Shown here: positions 1 through 11,074 of the stretch, one piece after another | How the letters are laid out: each line of letters begins with the position of its first letter | Position numbering within the stretch: the stretch's first letter is position 1 | Assembly (NCBI GenBank): GCA_025093985.1 | Contig: JACAAK010000002.1 | Coordinates: forward strand, 1,550,001 to 1,614,000 | Direction: 5' to 3' | Origin: Calvatia gigantea | Lineage: Eukaryota > Basidiomycota > Agaricomycetes > Agaricales > Lycoperdaceae | DNA length: 64,000 bases | The notes under the pieces: model-generated | The model's input: only the letters and a program-made list of their open reading frames with translations | Databases searched by the model: none | Told to the model about the DNA's origin: nothing | Translations under genes and position numbers: made by a program

Positions 1-818
1 AAAATGTGTTGACAGGCTTGTGTTGCTTCTAAGTATCGCCCGTTTGCGGGGTCTTCGCGTTACGTCATTGATGCGCTATGAGAGGTAGATGAAAGGTCAT
101 AGGAAGGCCGAAAACGTGTAGAAGCGCTAATATAACATGCGCAGAGGGTGCATGTTAATTGTAGGACGATATCGTAGGACAAAGGGCCGTCATCTCCACC
201 TCGCACAACCCAGCGAGGAGGTGGTGTTTGTCTCTGCTTGTCGTTGAGATCCACGGGGACCTGAAAATAGATCGAGATCTAACTCAGATGCGCATTAGCC
301 TGTTTGGTTGGGTTGAAACGCGATGTATAATTTTTATTCATATTTCCTAGAAAATGCCTCCGTTTTGGTGGTTTTAATTCCATGGGACACCTCGTCTTCC
401 TGAATAGAGACATGGAGTGACTGTTTGTGCTAAGGGTCCAAGTCTTCTTCTCCCAGGTTTTGGCGGTGGAAGCTTCGTCTACACTCCTTTCGCACTTCCC
501 ATTCTGTCCAGTCCTCTGTACCTCGACGGGCCATATACCACTAGCCTTGTAAGTTGTTCGTGTCCTACGCGCGTCGGTGGCATTTTTCCGCTCGTGTTCT
601 GTCCTTTGCCAATCCTGCACATTGGGGTGTCCAGCTCATATTCGTCACCCTCGACAGGATAATCTTCCTGTTTTCCATTGTTCTGCGAGTTCTTAATATC
701 CGCCGGCTGCCAACACTAATTGCTCTGCATAATTTCTCTTCCGTAGTGAGCGCTTTCATCCTGTTGACTGTGGACTGCTCACCCATTGATTCCAGCTTAA
801 TAATAATCGTCCTCCAAA
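1..818. other. upstream region without a supported gene
   Basis: No open frame here has a family-like sequence or convincing splice sites. It holds the 5' flank, and probably the promoter and 5' UTR, of the Pumilio-family gene that starts at 819. Short antisense frames (for example 279-620) show no recognisable motif. Confidence 0.5.
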
Positions 819-3806
819 ATGTCAGCCATTAGTTCTCGTAAACCGTCTGCTTCCACCAATCCTTCGAGGAACCATTCACCTTCTCGCTCACCGACTAATG
901 TGAGAAGAGCGTTTTCTCTTTTCCGCAAAATTATGAAATGATCATCTTCTAGGCTCAATCACAGCGGTTAATCAATGCTGGGGGTTCCTACGGTGTCAGT
1001 AGTAATCTGGGTGGGTTGAAGAGCTTGGGTTCCGGGTGGCAGGTGTGTTTTGTCCATAAACGCACAACTCGGCCTAATCTTTTGTTTATCCTCAGGTCTG
1101 GGCTGGTCCTCATCCAAGGAACACACCCGGATCTTCTGTTGCAAGTGCCCATGAAATCTCACCTCCTCGGGGTGACGCTACACAACGCGGTAGCCTTACC
1201 GATTGGACTTCACTGTCGAGGCCTACGACGAGTAGAAGTTGGGATGAAATGCATGATCATGTCAAGCTCGTATGCCTTTTTGTCTGACTTCCATTCGCCG
1301 TTTAACCCTCGGAAATCAGGACCCTATTGCAAAGACCAGGCAAGCACCCATGGGACAGTCCGGGGGGTTGTCAATTCCTCGAATTGTAAGCTTCAATATC
1401 TCATGACATCTTACGAGGCTGATTGTTCTTCCAGGAACAAACGTTGGCGTTAAAGAACGGTCCGTCCATTTGACAACGTTTGGAGCCCTCCAACTGACAG
1501 TTTGTCGAAGGTCTGGTTTCAGGAAACTCTCCGACTCGTCCATATGGATCGGGGTATCAAAAATCACCTGTTACTGCAACCTTCGACTCCCTCCAAACAG
1601 CGAGGAGGTCCCCTAATGTAGATGAGCTCAGCTCAGCCATGAGGGGTATGGTTGTCGAGGATGATCACGATCTTTCGAGGCAAGCCGCTCTCAACTTGCA
1701 ATCGCGAAACTACCTTCCGCCCTCCAACCCAGTATCATACAATTCTTTCCCTCAACCGGACTATAACTCTTCCTACCAGACACCCCAATCTGTTCGGGAG
1801 CCTTTCTCTGACAACCCATTCAGCTATGATCCGTATCGCATGAACTCAGATCCACCAGCTTACTCTTCCCCTTCAATAATGAATACTACTCAAGTACCCG
1901 TCTATCCTAATCTATCTCCAATGGATCCTCACCGAAGACCAAGCTTCTTGTATGACTACACTGTCAACCCGAGACCACCTGCACCACAATTCTATTATCC
2001 TACTCAAGGTTTATTATATGGACACCCAGGACCTTCGCCAATAGCGACACCGCAACTTCTATCGTCCAGTAACATGGGTGGAGCCGACAAGATTGAAGTT
2101 CAGGTAAGTTGAGAATATTTGTGATATGGGATCGAACTAAATCCTTGACCAGTACCCAACCATGCCTACACCAATGTTGTCACCTATGACATCTCTCATC
2201 CCGCCGCACAATACTAATTTTGGCCCATTGGACTCGGGACCTGCACATCTGGTTCCCTTCGGGACAGCACACATGTCACAGTTCATTCCCATGACTCCAG
2301 TTTATTCGAATAGTGTGCTTCCATACCCAAACGGCATTCGCCTGAACTCGGTGGTCCGAAGTAACCTCTTGGAGGAGTTCCGAACCCGCAAATCCCGGAA
2401 ATGGGAACTTACTGTCAGCCTACAATTAAAATGAACTTGGTTTTTATCGCTGACCCTTGCGCAGGACATTGTGGGACACATTGTTGAATTCAGTACGGAT
2501 CAATATGGCTCACGGTTCATCCAAACTAAATTGGAGAACGCTGGCCTTGAGAAGATTCGGGCTGTGTACGAAGAGATAGTCCCAACGTATGTCATGAAAC
2601 TTATGCAGGACGTTTTTGGCAACTATGTCTGTATCAGGTTTTGGTCCAATGAGGGAATCCTGTGGTCATTTACTAATTGCCTTATTAGGTGATTCAAAAG
2701 TTGATGGATTTCGGAACACAGGAACAGCGAGCCGGCTTGGCACGCATTGTTGAAAATGAAATTGTTGATTTGTCATTGAATGTTTATGGTTGTCGCGTTG
2801 TTCAGAAGGTGAAGCTTCTGAAGTCTCAATTCAATCCCCCCAACCCATACTTACCCCATGACGAACGACAGGTTATTGAGCTATGCACCGCTGAGCAACA
2901 GACTCAACTTGTCCGCAAGATAGAACCTCATGTGTTAACGGTCGTCAAAGATACCAACGGTAATCATGTACTGTGGATCACCTACATTCTACAATTTTTG
3001 AATCTGACCATCCGCTGGCTAGGTTATCCAAAAATTTGTCATGACAGTGCCACCTGAGCGCCTCTCGTTCTTGAGAGCCTTCCGCGACGCCGCTCGTCAA
3101 CTCGCTATCCATCCTTATGGGTGCCGCGTTTTGCAGAGGTGTCTAGAATATCTCCCTAACGACTACTGTCGTGGTATGATCGATGAGCTTCATGGCATTG
3201 CGGACAATTTGATGCAGGATCAATTCGGGGTATGGGTCTCTTTACGCCTCTGCAGATGTTTGCTAACTAGTAACGCAGAATTACGTGGTTCAATATGTCC
3301 TACAGCACGGCCAGCCACACGATTGTGTGATAATCGCTGCGCAAATGAAGGGACTTGTTTTGAAGATGGCTCGCCACAAATTTGCTTCGAATGTCGTAGA
3401 GAAGGTTTTGGTCCACGCGGATTCGGATACAAGGCGTAGACTGGTTGATGAGATTTTAACCATAGAGCATGGCATTGATCCTGTCCATGCTATGATGATG
3501 GATGCCTATGGCAGTGCGTAAACCCCTGATAGTTCTTGCCCCTGTGCTCACTTCCTCGTTCAGATTATGTAATTCAAACGGCCCTCAACCAGGTTGAGAG
3601 CGACCAGAGAGAGCAACTCTATACTCGTGTTAGATCCCACCTCGTTTCGCTTAAACGAGAGCCTAGGCCAAAAATCGAGCCGAAGCATATTGTTGCGAGT
3701 AAGTTCCACACCTTGTATTGATTGCTGCGTTCTGCTGATTGGTCTGCTCCAATCTTCAGTCGAACGACTCCTTTTCGGTGACAGCCGTGATGATAATGGG
3801 ATTTGA
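819..3806 (+). CDS. Pumilio/Puf3-type RNA-binding protein
   Basis: Sequence-specific 3' UTR-binding post-transcriptional regulator of the PUF family. The N-terminal half is Ser/Pro/Tyr-rich and disordered, typical of Puf3/Pum proteins. The C-terminal half carries eight PUM repeats whose base-reading triads can be read in order: SRxxQ, NYxxQ, CRxxQ, NHxxQ, CRxxQ, NYxxQ, SNxxE, NYxxQ. This is the human PUM1 / yeast Puf3 code, so the expected RNA target is UGUANAUA. At least ten short introns are needed, and joins within the repeats (NY|VIQK at about 2630, NH|VIQK at about 2968) restore perfect repeat units. One N-terminal intron has a weak donor (GTCCGT, 1460-1522). The start ATG at 819 has A at -3 and leads into a Ser/Pro-rich peptide; the stop is TGA at 3804-3806. 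Yeast Puf3 controls mRNAs for mitochondrial proteins; that role here is inference. Confidence 0.92.
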
Positions 3807-4212
3807 GCTCGTGCTTCCGTACAAATATCTGGTGAATTCATGGTTTTAGGACTCTACAATGGAGATTTGGTCTTTTTATGCGCATTTTTACCTTCACATT
3901 CCAACTTCTCTGGCCACACTTGAATTTTTTGTTGGGCACGGATCTTCCCTCGTTTGCATTTATCGTACACGCCGTTTCCTATACATTGCCTCGTCAATAA
4001 TAAATGGAACATTTTGAGAAGCTTCATAATGCACGTCTTGGGTGATTTCGGGGCTTTGAGGCGCTGATCCGGGACACATGATTTTTTCGGAGAACGTGAC
4101 GTGTCGGGCCCCAAAGTGAGCCAAATAACGATGTGAAAACCGTGGTAGAGGCTCCGAGGTCAAACACCCATTTTCCTTCTTTCCTTATTACATCTCTATA
4201 ATTATTGGCAGT

Positions 4213-7200
4213 ATGAGCAACACAGAGGCAGCTGCGTCACTCTTTGGCCCTGAGGACTCTTCCTCCGACTTGTTTGCGGTGCTTGGGACGGAAGCGAACC
4301 GGGAAACATCTGACGACCTTCACACCGGGGCTACTGCCGACAGTTCAGCAAACTCTGCAGCTGCAGACCTTTTTGACAATTTCGGGGACCAACCAGTATC
4401 CTCAGGGGAAACTGCAATTGTAAGCCAAAATCAACCTGCAATCCACGGACATGGTGGTGGTTCCGACCCGTATGCCCCCACCTACAATGGCAACAGAACT
4501 CCAGAAACTTATGGAATGCATGGGACTCATGCACAATGGAATGAGAATCAGTCGTATTACGGCGCAGTTGATAAGGGTGATTCTTTCCTGTTATGTGTCT
4601 ATATTATATCCTAACAGCTGTTGCAGACAACACTTCTTATGACAGCAACAGGTATCTACCCCCAGCTCCGCGTGATCCATACACACCTTCCCAATCTTCG
4701 ACATACGCTCCGTCGTCGAACTATCAACCTGCTGTACCGTACCCACCTGGCTTCGCGTACCCTGGGAGTCAAACATCAACCTACGATACTCATAACAGGT
4801 CTGAACCATATGTCCCCCCACAACCCATGAACCCGGCTCAGTATGTTCTGTACAACGCTTACACGTCCACCACGAGCGGAAAGTCAAATGCGTCGGCATA
4901 TGAACCACCCTATGCTGTTCCGCAAGCACCCTCATATTCTGCTCCACCTGTTCCGCCTCCCCAAGCGAATTTAGCAACGGTGCCCGCGCCACCGCCTCCA
5001 ACGACAGTGCAACTCACCAGGCCCAAACTATCCAACGCTTACGACCCTCCATTCCCGGCAACGACTTATAGTCGGCGGAGTGCTTCTGGTCGTCCTGGTC
5101 TGGGAACCACAACTACTCAATCCGCTTACGGAGCGTATCAGCTTCCCACCCCTCCCCCACTTCCACCCACAACCGCACGCCTACCTCCTGTACCGCCAGC
5201 ACATGCTCCCCTTCAACCTGTCGGACAAACTCCTGCCTACCCCTCGGCCTATACAACTCCCCCAACCCGGACCCAGCTTACCCGGACGGACGGTCCCGCC
5301 GCTGCAACTTATGTTTCCAGCGTTCTGCCCCCGCCCCCAGCATCAGAATCAGAACTGCACGCACCGTCTGGTGGTATCGTAGCCCAGCCCCGATGGTCAC
5401 CCCCGCAAGCAGACGATATGCACCCTGACGTCAAGAACGGTATTTCAGACAACAGAGTCCTGCCAACGCAGCCTGAAGCGGATTCTTTCGACCAATATAG
5501 CCAGCAAGGAAGTCGACTAAATCCTCAAGACCTAGTGACAACAGAGCCGCAATCCTCTCCAATCCCTCCACCCACCGTGTCCACAAGTCCCAACGACACG
5601 GTACAATATTCATCCAATGCACCAGTTCCTTCAAGCCCTCGGCAGTTGGACAAAATGGTTCCCGCATCACGTGAAACAAGCCTGGATTTGAGGCACGTTT
5701 CAAGTCCGCGACAAAGTCCTCGCCCTCCTTCGACAACTTCCCCGGTGTATGGGTTATCGCATACGCCCCGCGCTTCTCCGGACCTCTACAGGAGTTCACT
5801 TGTGCGAGATGAACACACCCCGGGCCCAAGAACCGCTTCTCCCGGCTTTCACGGACTTACAGATACAAGGGGCCCACATGTGCCACCGCAGGCTACTACA
5901 AGACCCAAAGTAGGATCAATGACTTCCGTGGATAGAATCGGCTCACCTGTGTCATCCCAAAATGCAGTGTATGATCGGTATGTGCCTCGAGGTACGCCAG
6001 TTACAAACGTCTATGGGGTCGAGAGAACCGGATCGCCCAGTTCATTCTCTACACGCTCGCCTGATAGTCGTCAGGACATAAAGCCACAACATACCTCATA
6101 CTTACCACCAGTGTCCGAAACGCCGCACGTCCTTGCACCCCTTTCTCAAGAGCCGAACTCTGTGGTCCAAGATCCGTATGCTCCTTCCCAAAACAATCAG
6201 GCCATCAAACCCTCATTGGCTTCCATTGGATACGGGCAGTCCCCTTACGGTTACGGTGGGGATTTGCAGCCCCAGGAAGTTACTATCAAACCCACAATCA
6301 CACCCTACGCACCTTCGCCTTCACTCGTTGGGGCTAACGACCCGTTGGGACGTGCTTCTGCTCGTGTACCAGTGGTTACCTTTGGCTTTGGGGGCAAACT
6401 TATAACATGTTTTCACGATGCCGGTGCACCTAGCACTGGCTTTGATGTCGCCCTATCCTCACGAACCTCCACCAAGGTTCAAATCCGCATCTGGAAGAAT
6501 TTATTACCAGAATCAGCCCTCGATTCGGCAACGACATTCCCTGGTCCTCTCTATGGGGACCCTGGACCACCGAGCACTGGGATCATGAAAGCCACGGCTG
6601 CTGTCCAAGCAAAGACAAAAAAGGCCCAGGTTTTGAAGTACCTTTCCGATCGTTCCGAAGAAATTACGCAAGGTTTGGGTTATCTACATAATGGAAGTGT
6701 GGAGAAGCGAATGGCTGAAGGAAAGCTGGCCCTCGTGAAGTTGTTGAAGGTCATAGTAGATAACGACGGTCGGTTACTTGGAACGTGAGTGGCTTCTTGG
6801 CACATCACTTCTTATCCTGATCAAAAGTGTCCCTAGGCCCCAACTAGACTCTGCAGTACGAGTTGCGTTAGTCCCCAGACTGGAGGGTTTAGTGTCGTCG
6901 GGTGACTTGGGAGCCAATTTCACGACCACTGCAGATGCTGCTGGACTCCTCGCCGACTCTCCATTTGGATCCTTGGTCCCCGGAGGCTCTGATATGGCAC
7001 CAATCTCGGTAACTACCCTTCGAGCGGCCTCCCTTGACAAGATTGAAGAGTTCCTCCTCCGTGGCGAACGTCGCCAAGCGTATCACCATGCTCTTGATGA
7101 AAGATTATGGGCACATGCTATGGTGATCGCTAGTAGCATCAACAAAGAAGCATGGAAGGAAGTCGTTAGCGAGTTTATCAGGAGCGAACTTGGTGTAAAA

Positions 7201-9650
7201 GTAGACAATCATATCGCATTACCCGGGCGATCTGGTGGTCAAGCGTCGTCTGTGAATGGAAGGGAGGGCCTTCGCGTAGCATATAGCTTGTTTTCAGGGC
7301 AAGGGTCAACTGCAGGCACGATTTCATTCAAATATATCCGCTTGAAGTACAGCTAACGCAGCATTCTCCTCAGTCCAAGAACTCGTCCCCAAAAACGTTC
7401 TGGCAAAGGCAAACGGTCGTTTGCCCATCTCCGCTCCTACAATTCCAGCCCCCTCATTGGGGCAAGCGACCCCCCAAACACCCAACTTTGCTATCCCCGC
7501 TGTTGGAGCCAAAATTCCTCCCGAATCCTTATCAAAGTGGGCTGAAACCGTGGCAATGATGATTTCATCGCCACTGACAACCGATGCATCCGCTGCACTT
7601 ACTGCCCTTGGGGACCAGCTTCTTGGCAAATGGTTGGATAGAAGCCGCTCATGTTTGGTCTGTCATCATTTGAATCCCCCATAACGAGTGCTAACATTTC
7701 ACAGCTTCCTTCTCTCCCCCCAAACCTCTCCTCTAGGTGGCGTTGGAAATCCTGCTGCCCGAATTGTCCTATTGGGATCCAAGAGCCCTGCATCTCTGCC
7801 TAGTTTCTCTAGGGATCCTGACTCTATCATATTCACTGAGATCCTTGAGAGTGCATTGGCCAGTGCAGCTGTTCCTAAGGGCCAGGAGCCTTACCATGGG
7901 ATTCCCCACCTGCAGGCTTACCGCCTTATTCGTGCATTCGCTGCAGCTGAGATTGGTGATCTTGGAATTGCCGGCAGGTATGCTTAGGTTCACTCCTTAA
8001 TTCACGTGAATTTTAACTCTCCGTCCAGGTACTGTGAAGCTATTACAGCTTCCTTAACTCGAGGATCAGTCCACTTCACACCGACGATGCTTGAAGAGCT
8101 GAAAGTCCTCGCTGATCGGCTCTCAGGAGTGTCGCATTCAGACAAACCGAATTCGTGGATGGCTGGGAAGATCTCGAAGCCGAGTCTTGACACGATCGGA
8201 GGATGGTTGGAGGGAAGCTTTACTAAGCTTGTTACAGGAGGTTCCGACAACCCATCTTCACCTCAAGAAGAAAGCAGGAAGTCAGATACACAAGGTTTCG
8301 CAGGGCCCTTTGCCCATTATAATACCATTTCCTCTACAACAAGTTCTGCGAGGTCATCACCGCAGCCTACCTTTGTTATACCAGCGTATGCCTTGCCACC
8401 GAGAACTGGTTCTCCTATGTCGAACAAGGCGTCTTATGGGTATGGAATTGATCGATCATCGTCCGCCGTGGAACCATCGAGGAGAAAGGGATCAGGCGCG
8501 GCACCACCACAGGCATTATCCGCTAGTGCTTCCGTGACCTCCTTCCGTTCTATCCAGGCCCAATGGAACAACTACAATCCTACCACCAATGGATACAGCT
8601 CCGATTCTGATTTGCAGACGCCCAAGCCACCACACCATGACGACCGAGGCGACGAGCGAAATACGCAGGAGGTTACGTGGTGGGGATCAGCTGGGCATGG
8701 GGATGAAGGAAAAACACCCACTGCAACGCGCTTCGAGAAAGTTGAGGGCTCTAACGGTGGAATGGATTCGGATGGACTTTTCTCGCCAATGAATACTCAG
8801 ACGTTTAGTATTGGACCGCAGTCATCTTCAGGATCATCGAGGCATGGACAGCAAACGTCATATGACGATGACGATGACGATGACGATGACCTCGGACTGG
8901 GTAATAACAACAGCAAAAAGAAGCAGCAGGAAGGGGATAATAGGCAGGACGGGAGGGCTACCGCCCCTGCAAAAGTGGAAGAGAAGAAACCTGGTAAATT
9001 CATCGGCCCATGTTGTTTTACTGTATTTACTCATACTCGACTTGCAGAAACACAGCCTGCACAACAGCAATCTTCACGAGGATGGCTCAGCCGCTGGTGG
9101 CGGCGAAGCGAGAATACGTCAGGGGGACCTATCAAGGCCAGCTTGGGCGAAGAAAGTTCATTCTACTATGATAAAGATCTAAAACGCTGGGTCAACAAGA
9201 GGGTAATGCCTCCCATTTTACCCTCCACGTAATCAAAATTCACTGACACGACGATCGCTCTATTTTTAGGCAGGGGCAGAAACACCCAAAGAAACGCCAC
9301 CACCGCCACCACCACCACCACGTGCTCAGACTGCTTCGCCAGCAATGATGGGACCGAAACCGCCTGGTGCGAATGGAACCGCGAACGGGAACGGACCTGG
9401 CTTGAGGTCCGTGAGTACGGGTGCGGTCGATTTGAGTACGTCGCCGCCTTCGAATAAGCCAGCGACGCGTGTGAGATCCAGTTTGGCACCTCCTGGGCTA
9501 GATTCTGCGCCTCCCACGCCGACGGGTACCGGGTTTGCGTCTGGGGCACCTCCGCCGAGCAGACCTAAGAGCCAGGCGTCGCAGAAGAGGAATATTAGGA
9601 GTCGGTACGTGGACGTGTTTGCGCAGGAGGGGAGCGGATCTGAAGCTTGA
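4213..9650 (+). CDS. SEC16: Sec16, COPII coat assembly scaffold at ER exit sites
   Basis: Large peripheral ER protein that organises COPII vesicle budding. A long Pro/Ser/Tyr-rich N-terminal region (about 4213-6370) precedes the conserved central domain, which opens with VVTFGFGGKLITCF (about 6370) and continues through LKYLSDRSEEI. The helical ACE1/C-terminal region follows (GERRQAYHHALDERLWAHAM at about 7060, then VQELVPKN, SPQTSPLGGVGNPA and AYRLIRAFAAAEIGDLGIAG). The tail has an Asp run from a GACGAT repeat and a WWRR-FYYDKDLKRWVNK segment near 9100-9200. Introns: 4577-4626, 6785-6836, 7316-7373 (GC-AG), about 7659-7705, 7978-8028, 8994-9047 and 9203-9269. One oddity: between DQLL and NGWIEAAHV, near 7625, the reading frame shifts by one base, so the gene is either mutated or carries an assembly indel. 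Confidence 0.93.
7316..7373 (+). other. GC-AG intron in Sec16
   Basis: The 58-nt intron starts GCACGA and ends CCTCAG, with a branch-like GCTAAC at 7351-7356. Only this join restores the conserved Sec16 stretch SGQGSTA|VQELVP. The nearest GT donors leave the wrong phase or a stop. Confidence 0.75.
8864..8890 (+). repeat. GACGAT hexamer microsatellite in Sec16
   Basis: About four and a half in-frame GACGAT units encode a run of nine aspartates in the Sec16 tail. This is a simple repeat and likely length-variable between strains. Confidence 0.8.
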
Positions 9651-9877
9651 AGTGTGAAAAGTTGCCCCAAAGCTGCTTTCTTGAGTTTGGGTGGATGTGG
9701 TTTGAGTTATTCGTTGTATTATATACCATTTATTTTCCCTCGTCTCGCTGGTTCCTTGGGCCTGGCATTTCTGATCCTGGGCTATGTTACTGATAGGAAC
9801 AGTAAAGACAGGATGTTTTGTTATGCTATAGAGCTTCTTTCTATAGAATTTATATACATGACTCTCGACATGCAAAG

Positions 9878-10988
9878 TTATAGGAAGAGTTTAAAAGGAT
9901 AACTGCGATTCTTCACACGGAAGAGGGAGATGAGAACCGAGTATATGATGAACACAACGGCCGACCAAAGGTACACTTGGGCGCGCTGACGGTTCGGAGA
10001 GGGCGTGTTCGGCACGGCCAAAATGAGCATGAGGAACGAGAATGAGAGTAGACCGTCTGCATCAAGTATTAGTGCGTCGTGTAACATTGATGAAAGTGAA
10101 ACATACAGATAAATGCGACGACATGGACCTCTTGGCCGTATTGACTCTGGAAGCCGGCAGCGATCCAACCACCTCCACCAACGTAAGGCATGTTCCTGAT
10201 ACGAGTGAACATATAACCAGAGATCATGATAAGGGTAACAGAGATAACTCCTAAGGCCCATGTCCAGCGAGATTGCAAGATGGGGGATGCAAAGCGGAGG
10301 GAAAGCAGGACGCAAAGACCGAGTATGGAGGTGAGAACCCAGCGTGTCCAGTCAATGGGCTCACGGTACGGAATTGGGATGGGCGTGTGCTTGGACAGGA
10401 ACTCTGCGAGTGGAGCAGCGTCAAAACCTCTGGAATGACCTGTGAATAGCAGAAGGTACTGAAGGGAGGTTGTGACGTACTCGGAGAAATCATATTTGGC
10501 CGGAGTGCCACCCTCTTGTGAGTTGTAGGCGATGACTACTGGAGCAGAGGAGATAGCAAGCTGGAAAAGATTTAGATATATGTGATTGAGATGAGAGGAA
10601 GGGAGGCGTACCTTTTGGAAGACGGTGGGACCGTCGTCAAAGTCCAGCGTGGCAAAGAAATGGTTGTTGCGTTGTTCCTGGGGTACACCGGTCCACGCTT
10701 TGGCGACTGCGTTCCATGATGGCTCAAACTCCCTTGAGGGGTGTGAGCTGGCAAAGTTGTGTGGAGGGAATTATGGACATACCTGCAGGGAGTACACTTG
10801 CGCCTCTTGTCAAGGGCGGTGAGGTGGATGGATGTGGACCAGGTGCGCTTGGGGGAGGTGAGAAGGTCAAAAGTCTTGGGGTCGAGCTTTATAACGCCGT
10901 TCCCCTGCTGAGCGAGTTTTGTGAGCTTTTCGTGAGTAGACACAGCGAGGGCGAGGGGTGCGAGGATGAGGGCGAGGAAAGCCTTCAT
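9878..10988 (-). CDS. OST3: Ost3/Ost6 family oligosaccharyltransferase subunit
   Basis: Subunit of the ER oligosaccharyltransferase that N-glycosylates nascent proteins; its lumenal thioredoxin-like domain forms mixed disulfides with substrates. The protein starts MKAFLALILAPLALAVSTHE, a clear signal peptide, and a thioredoxin-like domain follows with the redox motif C-T-P-C at residues about 65-68. Four hydrophobic spans make up the C-terminal half. Introns (minus strand) are 10733-10782, 10561-10611 and 10057-10106, about 50 nt each. The ATG at 10988 is the first in frame; the longer upstream frame begins only with TTG. Its start codon lies 86 bp from the divergent PIK1 start, so the two probably share one bidirectional promoter. 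Confidence 0.92.
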
Positions 10989-11074
10989 GGTGGTGGTAGG
11001 ACGTGTCTTTTCCAGAAAAGGCAAGAGGATGGCTCAATTGAGTGTGTGCAACTGCTGGGCTGCAACGGTCTGCG
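10989..11074. promoter_or_regulatory. 86-bp bidirectional promoter region, OST3 / PIK1
   Basis: The two start codons face away from each other with only 86 bp between them. Both promoters and both 5' UTRs must lie in this stretch or overlap the neighbouring coding sequences. No individual site was assigned. Confidence 0.6.

Noticed and set aside
279..620. 113-residue minus-strand frame upstream of the PUF gene
   Set aside because: No motif, biased composition and no conserved exon structure; likely chance.
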